From positions 3,038,001 to 3,102,000 of the forward strand of contig OZ316895.1 of the NCBI GenBank assembly GCA_973895155.1: a DNA stretch of 64,000 bases. Direction: 5' to 3'. The notes under the pieces are model-generated. The model ran no database searches, was not told where the DNA came from, and saw only the letters and a program-made list of their open reading frames with translations. Positions 31,602 through 43,000 of the stretch are shown in pieces. Every line of letters starts with the position of its first letter. The first letter of the stretch is position 1. The translations under genes and the position numbers were made by a program. This DNA is from Marsupella aquatica. Taxonomy: Eukaryota > Marchantiophyta.

Positions 31602-31847
31602 ATGGGTCTGGATTGGGGCCAATTGTTTTTATGTTCCATTGGAGTAGTGGGAGCAATCGAAGTTGGACTTTTTGTCAACGAATTCGGGAAACTCCGTAAC
31701 GAAGTCAGCAAGTTTCGGAAAGGTGCCGGAAAATCACAGAAGAAATTAGGTGACTTCTTGGCCACAATCAAAGTTGGCCACGACGAATCAAAAAACACGG
31801 CAAGCACGGAGGATCGCTTTTGCACCATTACCCCTCGCAAAAAATGA
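31602..31847 (+). CDS. Small membrane/coiled-coil protein, 81 residues (copy C')
   Basis: ATG at 31,602 in the same context (GTACACTATGGG) as the paralogue at 25,596. Shares MGLDWGQLFLCSIGVVGAIE, the NEFG-(K/R)-LR helix and GDFLATIKVGH. It has one heptad fewer but two added residues later (DESKNTAS versus HEDTAS). All indels keep the frame, suggesting selection on the protein after duplication. It is followed within 45 bp by the start of block A'. Function unknown. Confidence 0.65.
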   Translation: MGLDWGQLFLCSIGVVGAIEVGLFVNEFGKLRNEVSKFRKGAGKSQKKLGDFLATIKVGHDESKNTASTEDRFCTITPRKK

Positions 31848-31889
31848 AGGTAGTCTTCGGGAGCTCCTGGGTAGCCGAGGCTTTGTTTT

Positions 31890-34800
31890 GTTTCCCATTT
31901 CTCGTTATCTCATTCATTTCCATCGCCCGTACGGCACAGAAAAACCCTGCACGCACTGCTGATGAACTGATGAAGGCATTTCCATTTAGTTCACAACTCT
32001 GCTCCGCACCCGGAAGAAATCGTTGAATTCCGCGCTGCACAGTACGAATCCGAAGCAGTCGATTGCGATCGAGAAAAGTGCAAGGGGCAATAATTGGGAA
32101 GTGTTGGAACGGAATGGAGTGATTTATTGGTCACTTCTGCTCTGGAAATCGGTATGGCTGCAGCTCTGTTTATGAGCTGTCCTCCTTGCTCGCTCAGCGC
32201 CAGCCTCGGTCGAGCGAACATCCACCTCAGTGTTCTCTCGAGAGCCCGCCCTCTCCAGCGGAAGAGCTTCATCAGAGTCGAAGAAGGAGAACCTTGCACA
32301 GCAGCAGCAGCTCCCATTTGCATTGCGAGTTGACACCGTTCCAGGAGAGACAGCCACAACTGCATCTGAAGTGGAAGAATACGGTGTCTCGTACCGGCAC
32401 AGTAATAATGGAGGTAGCGATGCTGATGAAGGTGTCGTCTCGGTCGGGAAAGGCTGGACAGATGCTGAGGGAAACCTGGACGAGCGTTGGCTCGCCAAGT
32501 TCAGAGGACTCGCGGTCATTGCTTCAGACCGAGTGGAGACACACACAGTTCTTGCCGTCCAGCGGAGTAATTGGAACCATCTCTTCCATCAGACAATCGT
32601 CATAGCTGCAGTGTCTGCTGCCACTGCGGCGGCCATCAATGGAGCTGAGCCGGGTCCCGGCCTCACGCTGCTGGCCACTTCGCTGAACCTCATCTGTGCT
32701 GCGTTCATGGCCCTCGTCAACAGTTTTCAGCCATCTCAGTTAGCTGAGGAGCAACGCAGGTGAATTCGTCTTCTCGTTGCCGGGACAAGAAACCATCACT
32801 GTCCTTGGTGTCTACCATCCGCCACCATCTTCCTCACTTTCTAAGATTAATCGTGAACTAGCTTACTCGTTTTCAATCGTCAGTAACCTTCGTCATTTTC
32901 TGCCTTAGCCATCATTCAACTTCCTCAATTTTGTACCATCAGACATAAACCTTCTGGCTTGTTTGAAGATAAGATGATAATGGCAGTGAGCTAATGCCTC
33001 CTGAACTCTACGGCGTGCAGAGCTGCAAGGTTTTTCAGGCGGTTAGGGACGGAGATCAAGTCCACTTTGGAGGTTGATCCAGCGATGAGAGAGGAGGCGT
33101 CCGATGCTGGGAGGAAAAAGTTGGCACTCTCCATGTTCTCGATAGGACGTTCCCTCTCCCTCTAAGCCCCGGCGGACTAGAGAAGTTTCCCCGCTATGTA
33201 AGTGCTGTCTTGCTGGCTTGTATCGCATGCTTCAAATCTCACAACATTCATTCGTGTTCCTTACAGAGGCTCTACTCATGACAAAAAACCTTCAATGTTC
33301 AGTCAGCAGGTCCTCGTGTGTACCGTCTTTACCGTCTTGAGGACTTGAGCTAGAGAAATCGATCTGTTTCTCCAGCAGGGCCCTCGGGATCAAATGGCAT
33401 TCAGTCATCTGCTTCTCATCGTACGTTCTCTGGTTCGCTGACGTTCAACCTTCACCTTTCGTGGTCTACTCTTGACACTTTCGTTGGTGTTGCTTCTCAA
33501 CAGGTTGTCCCAGCGGAACTGAGTCCCCCAGCAGGTCCAGACGACCCCACGGCTGAAGGAAGTGACTTCGGCAGCAGAAGAAATTGCTGGGGGTGGACAT
33601 ACAAAACTGAGGACTATTTGAGAAAAACCATGGAGCTCATCCACACCAGGGACATTCCGCATCTAACTAGCTGGGCTGTGAAGGCTAAACGTCTCAACCT
33701 GGTTATGGCGAGAGTTTCTCCATTTTTGGCAATCGCAGGGGCACTCTGTAGTATTGCAAACAGTTGTCCTGGCCTGCCTTTGTCACATGTCTCGTGGCTG
33801 GCTGCAGCTCTCACGGTAGGCGCTGTGTTCACCCACAGTGTGTCTCATGCTCTTCAATTGGGTAGTGCGTTTGAGCTGTACCGTAATTATGCTGGATACT
33901 ACGAAGACATTGAAAGAGCAATCGAGAGGGCTCTACGCCTCCCAGCTCATCAGAGGGAGGACTGGGAGCTCTTCATCAAGAAGATCAACTTACGGCTGGG
34001 CCATAACCCAAATAAGGAAAACGTGACACAAAATGACCATAATCATGCAGGTAAGCTCTTCTAATTGTATCTATGAACTTGGATGAACAATTACACTGGG
34101 CATCACATCCCTCTCGGGGCGACCTTAATGATCAGCACATAAGTTGAGAGTGTTCTAGGTGCTGGGTCCGTGACCAAATGGGAAATTACGCATATAATCT
34201 GTGTGCTCTCTCTATCCGATTGTCTCAATACTGCTTTCACGGTTCTCCCTAAAGAGGTGGAATAAGAATCTTGGAGTTGAACACAGTTTGGATCGAGAAG
34301 ACGAGGGTTTAACAAATTGATCTGCAGACCTTTAACTGGTACTTGGAACTGCGGAAGAATGCTTCGGCAAGTGTCTTCTACTAACAGCTCCATAGCGATT
34401 AAGCTGTTACCGAATATCCTTGTCTCAGGTAGAACGCTACAGGCTACCTTCTACCTGGGGGGTTGTCCTGGCAAGGGATCACCTAGTCGGGTGTACAATA
34501 GATAGATACCAATGCAGACATACTACCTAGAACAAATTGTGCAAGATTGGTCTTCGACTCGACTCCAATATATGAGGTTTATACCTTGGGACGAGCCTGC
34601 AAAAGAAACAACGAGAAAGTCCTGAGCCCAATATCCCTGTAGGGTATTTTTCGTGTAAAGAGTTTTATTGTATCACTTTCTACTTGTTATTGTCTTTCTC
34701 GTGAACTTTTGGTTCTGGTATTGAATTCCACGACTCTGAATTCTCTTATAGGGGATCGTGTTATGTGGTTGAAGTGGATTTTTTGTCTTTTCCTTTTTCT

Positions 34801-35228
34801 TTGAAGGGAAATGAACATTCATTTGTGTGGACTTACCCCTGACTTACCGCACATCAATGAACCATTCATCGAAGTGGAATGAAAAGAACATGCATCTCTG
34901 AGAGATATAGGCAACGTGCCGACCAACTATTGTTACCTGCGATGCAAAGAATATGATCTTTGCCATTCCAATCAATTCTCTTCCGTGACTCTTGCCATAG
35001 GACATAACTCACTCCAAACGTGTCCGAGCCTATGGAGCTCTCGATCATGCAGACATGTCCTCAGCTCGGTGCAACTCACAACAGTACCCGCCTCCACAGC
35101 AGTCACCCCAGCTGGCCAACCAACCAATCCTACAACAATCTGGCACGCGTCACTCAGTCCCTCTCCATTGCTCCTTCGATCGTTCCTCTCGTCGTGTGTT
35201 TGCCACAAACCTGACAGGAGTATAACCA
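31890..35228 (+). repeat. Segmental duplication block A' (copy 2)
   Basis: Counterpart of 18,092-21,418 in the same orientation, with scattered substitutions and small indels. In contrast to copy 1 it follows block C' directly. Confidence 0.9.
32154..34064 (+). pseudogene. At4g22030-like paralogue with two frameshifts
   Basis: Exons correspond to 32,154-32,759, 33,021-33,197 and 33,504-34,064. Relative to the copy at 18.4 kb, two bases are missing near 32,276 (ATCAGAGTCGAAG versus ATCAGAGAGTCGAAG), which sends the ATG-initiated frame to a stop at 32,333, and one base is missing near 33,104 (TCCGATGCTGG versus TCCGAATGCTGG), which breaks exon 2 before the LDRTFPLPL motif. An 18-base in-frame gain in exon 1 and a 6-base in-frame loss in exon 3 also occur. 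Exon 3 remains fully open and almost identical to copy 1 (the translated parts differ at only a few positions). Probably a recent pseudogene; a shortened product from an internal start is possible. Confidence 0.75.
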
Positions 35229-36428
35229 CGCAATATCCTTGCAGGTTTCAAGTTGACTCTCTCCCTGTTTCCTTCGTCCTGCCTACCCAGTCCCAACCCA
35301 GAACTCACGGTAAACGTCTCGGATGCCAGTGAGATACCGAGTGTCATTACCATACTCCTGACTGATGCGCTCGAGCCGCTGTGTGTGTGTGTCTAACTCT
35401 GGATGTGGGTACGTTCCAAATTTACCTGGAACTGGTGTCCCATCACAAATAACTAATAAAAGCCGGGGCAGCTGCAACGCTAGATGAGGTTGCAAACCTT
35501 GCATTGAAGTGGAGAGACTGTAACCGACTTGACGAAAACCATCAACGAGAACAAGGAGATGAAGGAAAAAGCCCTCCATGTATGTCCACCAAAGCCTTCC
35601 ACCCTTGTCTTCTCTGAGACTCCCCTGGGACGATTCCCCAACGCAATGAGCGAGAGTAACCAAGCTCTCATGAAACCTCCTTTTCCTCTATTTTCAATTA
35701 GTTTCCTGTTCGTAAAGCCTGTGCTGCCGGCTGCTTGAACGTTAACCTCAACCTCCAGAAGGGCTTTCACGAATCTGTACGGGACAGCCCTCTGCTGCGA
35801 AGTTAGGCTTCGATGGGGTCAATGAAATCTTCAGTCATCTTCTTTGCCGTTCCACGAACAATGGCATAGTTTTTTATCGCTAGCTGGTAAGAGATTTCAA
35901 TTCAAGTCGACATGTTGTCTCGCAGGGCGTCGAAGTTCCTTAGTGAAACGCAAAACTGAGATCGAAGGAGTGCATTTCAGCCCTGTCACAATTATCCCTT
36001 CTGATGAACCACCTGACCGAATGTGTCCACCACGTCATGGTCTTCGGTGGATACAATTTCGTGTTGACGTCCATCGCTGTGACGTGGAATGAACATCGAG
36101 ATAGTATCTTCACAATGGTTTCGAGTCTTTTCGAGACCGGAAAAGAACAGAAAAAGACTTCTTATTAGTGTACCTTTTGTTTTCGTGGGGTACTCCTTGT
36201 TTTGCAGGGCCTCTTTCGTTCTCTCCGGGTCTTTCCTTTTTACTCTGTTTAGTGGGTCGTTTTGCCATGGGGTTCATGTCTCCCCGTTAGGCCCGGTTTG
36301 GCGTTGTCAAAAAAACCCATTCCCACCTGACTCAAAACCCCTCTACAATTTGCCTTTGTATCTGGTTTTTCTAAACCAGAGCTGCCCCCCAACCCCCCAC
36401 CCCACCCCCACCCCAAAGCTGTTATTTT

Positions 36429-37135
36429 GCATTAAATCTATGCCAAATTAATGCTCCCCCATTTTCATGGGGCCTGGTACCCTGCCCGTCACAGTCCCCA
36501 ATGTTGCTGGCCGCTCCGGTCCGAGTTCGCCAAAATATAAACCAAGAATTTACCATTTTGTCACCCGCTCCGACCCGATCAACCTTGTGCCATCAACTTC
36601 TTCCTTGTTGAGGTGTGGTTTATATTTGTGTAACACTTCTTTCCCCCATTCTTTCCAATGGAGTCATACTTGCTTTGTCACAGAGTCTAAGTGTTCAAGG
36701 GGAGCCTAGTACTTTGGTTAAGACTCATGATTGATAGAGTCTTGGTTTATGTTTGCCCTATATTTCTTCTCCATGGAGTCGTGGTTCATGTTCTAGCAAC
36801 ACTTGTTTCCAATGGAGTCAAACATGTATGTTTTGTAATAGAGTCTACGTGTGTAGGCAAAGTCAAGTGCTTTGGATAAGACTCATGATTAATGATAGAG
36901 TCTTGGTTTATGTTTATGGTTTATGTTCTGGCAATCTTGGGCCGGAGCAGGCGAGAACAAGTGAAAGCTGCCAGAACATAAACCCAGAGTTGATTGAACA
37001 GGTGACAAAATGGTAGAGTCTTGGTTTATGTTTTGACAAACTCAGGCCAGAGCGGGCGATAGCATCGGGGACTGGGACGGGCTGTGTATAGGGCCCTGGG
37101 AAAATGGGGAGCACTAACTTAGCATAGATTTAACG
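36429..37135. mobile_element. ~700-bp element with ~150-bp inverted arms
   Basis: Left arm 36,429-36,584 and right arm 36,988-37,135 are imperfect reverse complements: shared words TTAAATCTATGC, AGTCCCC, ATAAACCAAGA and TACCATTTTGTCACC. Between them are two ~150-bp direct repeats (AAGACTCATGATT, GATAGAGTCTTGGTTTATGTT). No coding capacity. Foldback/MITE-like. Confidence 0.7.
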
Positions 37136-38867
37136 TGTGGTCAAAATGTTCATTCCTGCCTGGGTAAGAGTGGGCATAACTCAAAACTGGTCAACTAAAT
37201 TGAAATAAAGTCCTTCAATGTAGGGAATTATCCCAATAAAACTCCTCAAGCATTTATTTGGACATTTCCCTCAAATGAGAATGTCAGTCTCTTGTTGTAG
37301 TTTGGGTGTGTACTCATTGTTTATTTGGTTTTAGCTTGGCCCTCTCTGGATTTTTTCTCCCTTCTTTCTTGTTGTACTTTCTCGGGATTGGATCACAAAA
37401 GTTTGACACTAGTACTCCAATGGACACAAAAGCTTTACAGTGTCACTATATAACCAGAACCTTACAGTGTCATGATATGGAAATGTAGGAGGTTATGTAC
37501 AGGTAAACACTTGAGTTGAATGAGAAGGGAGGCCTATCCATGGACAGAACATCAGCAAGTGTAATCCATTGAAAGCCTTCTTTACTGGTCACTTGTGGAA
37601 AAGAAGTGTAAAAGTGGTATGCAAGTAACTTTAAACATTTTGTTAGTGTTCAGCAGGGTTCCAGGTGTCTATCCTAGCATCATGTCAAACGTTGTGTCCA
37701 TTCACACACCCTCGTCTACTTTGTTGACACTATTTTAGTACATTTTGGGGTTTTATCACAATTGCCACAAATGGAAGTACCCTTAGGAATGATCAGGTTG
37801 GGGCAAAAAATAATTAATTCTTGAAAATGTCAGTCCCTAGCGTAAAATTTAGGTAGAGTTTGTGAAACTTGGAAAATTATTACTATCACACATAGTGTAA
37901 GAATATTCTAAGCATTTTGATGTGAAACACTGATGTACCAATGTGAGAAAGTAAATCTATATAATAAAGCAGAACCAGATCTAGGATCAGGGCATATGGT
38001 TCAAAGTTAAGCTCTAGACTATGATCGGGGCATAGCTTCATTGGGGTTGGAAATAGAAACAGGCGCAATGGTATTCATTGTTTACTTATTTGCAAAGCTT
38101 GGGCATTCAGGCTAATCTAGATAAATTATTTATGACATTGCACTATATAGTGAATTATGTCTAAGTGCATGCCCCCCTAAGAGCTCCAAGCCTGCACTCA
38201 TCCACCTATGTAATATGTTACAAGGGCACAGGACATCATTTTTGCACTTCTTCACATGTGCATGGTTGCACTACCCAGAAAGTGCATGGGAAACTGAATT
38301 TTCTCATGTGTGTTGGCAGGTCACACACATTGGACTCCTTATTGTGCACGGTTCAGCTAGATAATTATTAAGTGCATGAAATTACTTTATGTAATTGTCT
38401 GCTGCACTTATTAATAAATGCTTCTTATGCAGTAACTTATAAATACATGTTTACACCTAGATGGGAATGCACTTATAGTTATGTCATGTAGTGCTGTCTT
38501 TTAGGGAGGGTCAACCTTCACTTATGCAACCTGCAATTTTTGGTGCATTTCTAAAGGAAATCTAACATGAAAGCTCAATCAGAAACTACCACCTGCGCCT
38601 TTTGTCTAGAGTGAAACCTCTTAGACCGTGACTTTAAAGACATAATCGAAAATGAGAGTGTTTAGATACAGAATAGAGGTAGGTTGTAAGGGAATAGGGC
38701 ATAATCGAAAGAAAGGGTGCAGATAGAAAACAAGGATGGGACCAAGATGAATGGAAATAGTAATGAATCTTTTTTTGCAATGTCTTTTTCTCCTGTCACC
38801 TCTATTTAAGTTCAAGGAACAGGTAATCAGCTCTAGTTGGTTAATGATACTCAAGCCCAGAGAGGCA

Positions 38868-39012
38868 TGACTTTGTCGTAGCTCACTTGAGTAGAGACTG
38901 ATAGGTCTTGGGTTTAACCTTTATGGGCTGAATCTTTCCAACTATTTGGTTGACTCTTCCCTTTCTGTGGGGTTTCACAGATTTCCCTAAAAAATTAAAT
39001 TAAATAAAATGA
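38868..39012 (+). mobile_element. SINE-like element
   Basis: A-box-like GTAGCTCACTTGAGTAGAG (38,878-38,896), B-box-like GGGTTTAACCT (38,910-38,920), and an A-rich end (CTAAAAAATTAAATTAAATA, about 38,985-39,005). Matches the layout of tRNA-derived plant SINEs. Confidence 0.5.
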
Positions 39013-40099
39013 TATTTGAGCTAAGTTCTGGAAAGAATGACAGCCATTCGCCACATCAGACACATGGGCTGGCATCATTCACCAGCAAGCACTAGGCAAG
39101 ATAAGGGCTGTTTGCCTGATGCTCATTACCATGCAATGTACATAGTCGCGAATCATTGACACTGAGCTAGGTAAGCGGAGTTTTTCCAAGCATGACCTAG
39201 CGGAGCCAAGAAGTTTCCCAAGAATGAGCTAGCAGAGCTGTTCAAGTTACCATTTGCCACCTAAATGCACTGTTAAACTCAAACTTACTCTCAAATTGAG
39301 ACTATGAAGAGGCATTCTATGTTGCGAGCAAACAGGAGATTTTGATAGCGATGAGATTTTGATAGCAAGACAATAATGGTTCCAAATTTCAGTTTCTTTT
39401 TGGTGCCTTTTACATTTTTTGTGTTTTTTTAAAGACTCCAGATTGCTAGTGAGCTCGCTAGCAAAAAGGGACTCCCCAAAAGGGATGTTACCCACCAGGT
39501 AGTTGATAGCGAGGCAATTGCATGTAGAAAAATAGGGGTCATGCAGGAATTTTTTTTGTTCGCGCGAGAATTTTTTTTTCTGTTTGCTCGCATGTTATAA
39601 TTACCCTACTATGAGCCAGTTGGCTGCAACCCAAAGGAGATGCCAACTTTCCTTACTCATTGGCCAGTACGGAGTAACCTTGGCTAATTTGTTTAATACA
39701 AAAAAAAAATTGTTGGTGCTGGGCTACAGTGTAATCTGAAAGGTAAAGGTAATTTAGTTTATGTGCGAACCTGATCGTGGGTTCGTTACATTACGAGGAC
39801 CTATCGGTGGCAGAGCTCAAGAGGGAGAAAAGTTGAAGCGACGGGAAATCAGGCGAGGACCTGATGACAATCTGCGAGAGTGAGAAGCCCTGGAGCAGTG
39901 TAATTAACACCAGGGGATTCTGTACTGTAACGAGCTCAGACACCGCCAGTCGAAGACTGAAGCTCCGATTCCACACTCTCCAGTCACAGCTCATCAGCGA
40001 GCTCGTAGGTTCAGTCTGTCGGCCACCCTGTCCTCTTGATCTGCCGACATGTACATCCTCGCAGCGATGTAAAAGCAAGCGAAGCCATCCAATAGCTCT

Positions 40100-43000
40100 G
40101 TGACCAAGAATGCCGGGATGGGCTCTTTCGGTCAGGTCCTTCTCCATCGTCGCTCTTACTCCACCATCCTCTGCGGGAGCTCGCTATGCTTTCAGCCCGC
40201 GAAGGGTGCTCCCTCACGAGCTACGCAGCAGTGTCGAGTAGCGATGGCGAAGGCTGCTACTACTTCGTCGGAATCGCCTGTCGCTGCGGCAAAGAGCAGC
40301 AGCAGCAGCGGGAACGGCAAGGACGTGGAATCGACCACGCCCAAGCTTCTGAAGGTGCCCACGGTTTTGACAGTCGCGGGGTCTGATTCTGGCGGGGGTG
40401 CGGGAATCCAAGCTGACATCAAGACATGCGCAGCTCTGGGAGTGTACTGCTCGTCGGCCATCACAGCTGTCACAGCTCAAAACACCGTGGGTGTTGAGGT
40501 GGGCTAACTTTTGACTGTGCTGCCGAATTGGAGTGAATGACTGACCGAATACATGAAGGGGTGAATTCTTGCTTCCGTTGCTTTGACAGTGCTGCCAAAT
40601 TCCAAGTGAAAGAATGAGTGGATTTGTTTTTGTGAGCTACATTTTTCATAAGTTTCACTCTACTTCGAAATTCGACTTATTGAAAGAAATTGGTGAAACA
40701 ATTTTTATTCGTGTATCTCGACGAAAGAAAATCAAGCGATGGCCAGCGATTCAAGATTTACAGGCTTGTAGACTCATCAATGGCCTTGGCACTACGTATC
40801 GATGCACCGATGGGTCGTCTGTCGCTGGTCCTGTTTGTACTTGAGAACTCCTGTGACTAAGAGAATGCAGCTCGGTTTATTTGAATTGAAGGTCTGCACG
40901 CAAGACCGCCCAGTGCTTCGCACCACGCGAATTACAAATAACGGGCATTCTACTATCCAATGAAAATTTACATTCATACCGACTTGAATTCTTTCCAATT
41001 AAACTCATTTCCGACACTCCTCCCAGGACATGGAGTGACTTCAGAGGAATTTTCACCATACTAGGTCTTCACGAATCAGAACGTATTTGTATACCTGGCG
41101 TGTTCCCTGTTTTAGCTCGGTTCAAAATTCTGTTTCTCTTTGCTGTTAATGTGTTTCACTTATTCGAATTCGTATAATATTAATGATCTTATTTTACGAT
41201 TTTAGGAAATCACCAAACATAAGCTTTACAGTCACATCTGTGGCAGAGCATTCCGAAAATAACTAATTGGCGGATCAGAGGAAGGAATTGTCAATGTTTC
41301 ATCCTTTCAGCCAATCTGAGAGACACATGCTGGGGATTTTATTTTCCTCCTGAGGTGAGAACTGGAAGCTCACCTAGGTCAGAAATGAAGGCTCCTGCTT
41401 AGGAACAAGCGCAAGGTGAAACTGTCACGGCGTGATTTGAGTTCAGTCCATGTTCAAGGTCAATGTATCGGAGAGTCAGGTCAGTCAAGCACACAGTGTG
41501 GTCAAGGAAGGGACCTTCCGAATCTGGATGTGGTGATTCTTAGTCTACCCATACATCCTGTCAACTTGAATACTGCACTGAAGCTCACAGTAGCACGTAG
41601 CAATGTGAGTCAGAGTCAGGCTACCGTGTTGTCAGGATGGCTGTAACTGTGTTATTGTTGATAGTATTGGAACTTATGATGTCGGAGCAAACATGCTCGA
41701 AGATTCCAACCATGCTCAAATAAACAAAAAAAATTCACTTCGACCGAATGATATATTCAGAAGCCTTGATGTCAATTGAAATCTGACCCAGTTTCTATGC
41801 AGGGCATTCACATAGTTCCACCAGACTTTCTGGAGAAACAGCTTCGCTCTGTGCTGTCAGACATTGGTGCTGATGTGGTGAGTCCATGCCTTCCAGGCTT
41901 TTACTAGGTGTAACTAGTGGATTAGTAAGATTCTAAGTAAAATTTTGAATTGAGTGCTGTTTTGTTTGGCCATAGACTTCAAAATCCATTGCAATCTCTT
42001 TCTGGTGGTGGAGCAGAGATCTACGGTATTTCGCTGTAATCTTCCCCCTCTGATTTTTTTCAGGTCAAAACGGGCATGCTGCCGACAGCAGATTCCATTT
42101 ACACTCTCTGTTCGGTTCTCAACTCTTACGCTGTCCGTGGTACTCTTCTGCAGCATTTCCAACCCTGCGTAACTAGCCTAGTACTAAATACCACTAGCTA
42201 CGTTGAAATTCTAAGGGGAGGATTCAATTATATGGTCTCACACTTCTTACAGTGTTTGATTATTGAGCAACAGGTTGTGACAAAGGACTGTTCGAAGCTC
42301 TCAGCAACTTGTCTTGCAGTCGGTATCCAAAGCCTCATATAATCTATTGGGTTGAAACATGTGGGTAGGGCAGCAGTGGTCGTTGATCCAGTGATGGTGT
42401 CAACAAGTGGTCATGAGCTTGCTGGAAGACAGATCTTAACTGCACTAGGGTCAGAAACCCCCGACTTTCGACCCTAATGTTTAATGGCTGATTCCAACTC
42501 ATACTGATTTTTCTGATTAGTGACGGAGTTGGATATTTAAGTGATGCTTGTAAACGCTGGGCACAATACTTGTCAGTGCCAATTACTAGCATTGTGTATC
42601 TCCACGCAAAAGTATGAAGAACATACCTACACTGAGAGCTGTTTTGGTACCTTTAAATTCTCAAATCTCTTGATTGGTGTCATTGGCACATCTCCCTGTA
42701 CACACCAGTACAAATAGCTCCTTGTGGTGAACGGTAATCTAATTTGTTGTGTTTCCGTGGACTTCAGAGAGAAGCTACTACCTCTAGCGGATGTGGTGAC
42801 CCCGAACTTGCCTGAAGCGTCGATCTTGCTCGGAGGAGCTTCGGTGGCAACCCTTGAAGAGATGCGCAATGCAGCAGTAGCCATCCATCGCATGGGGCCC
42901 CGGTTAGCACAACCCTAAACGTCATACCCAAATTCCGAAATCTGATTGTGTTCTATACCCAAAATCAATATTTATGTTAGTGCTCGCATTTTTTTTGTCA

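Larger units (their letters stand above)
35229..40099. other. Gene-free region with repeats
   Basis: No recognisable gene. Holds a long inverted-repeat element (36,429-37,135), a SINE-like element (38,868-39,012), C-rich and T-rich tracts near 36,390-36,410 and 39,550-39,580, and the TH1 promoter/leader in its last few hundred bases. The remainder is unremarkable AT-rich sequence. Confidence 0.5.
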
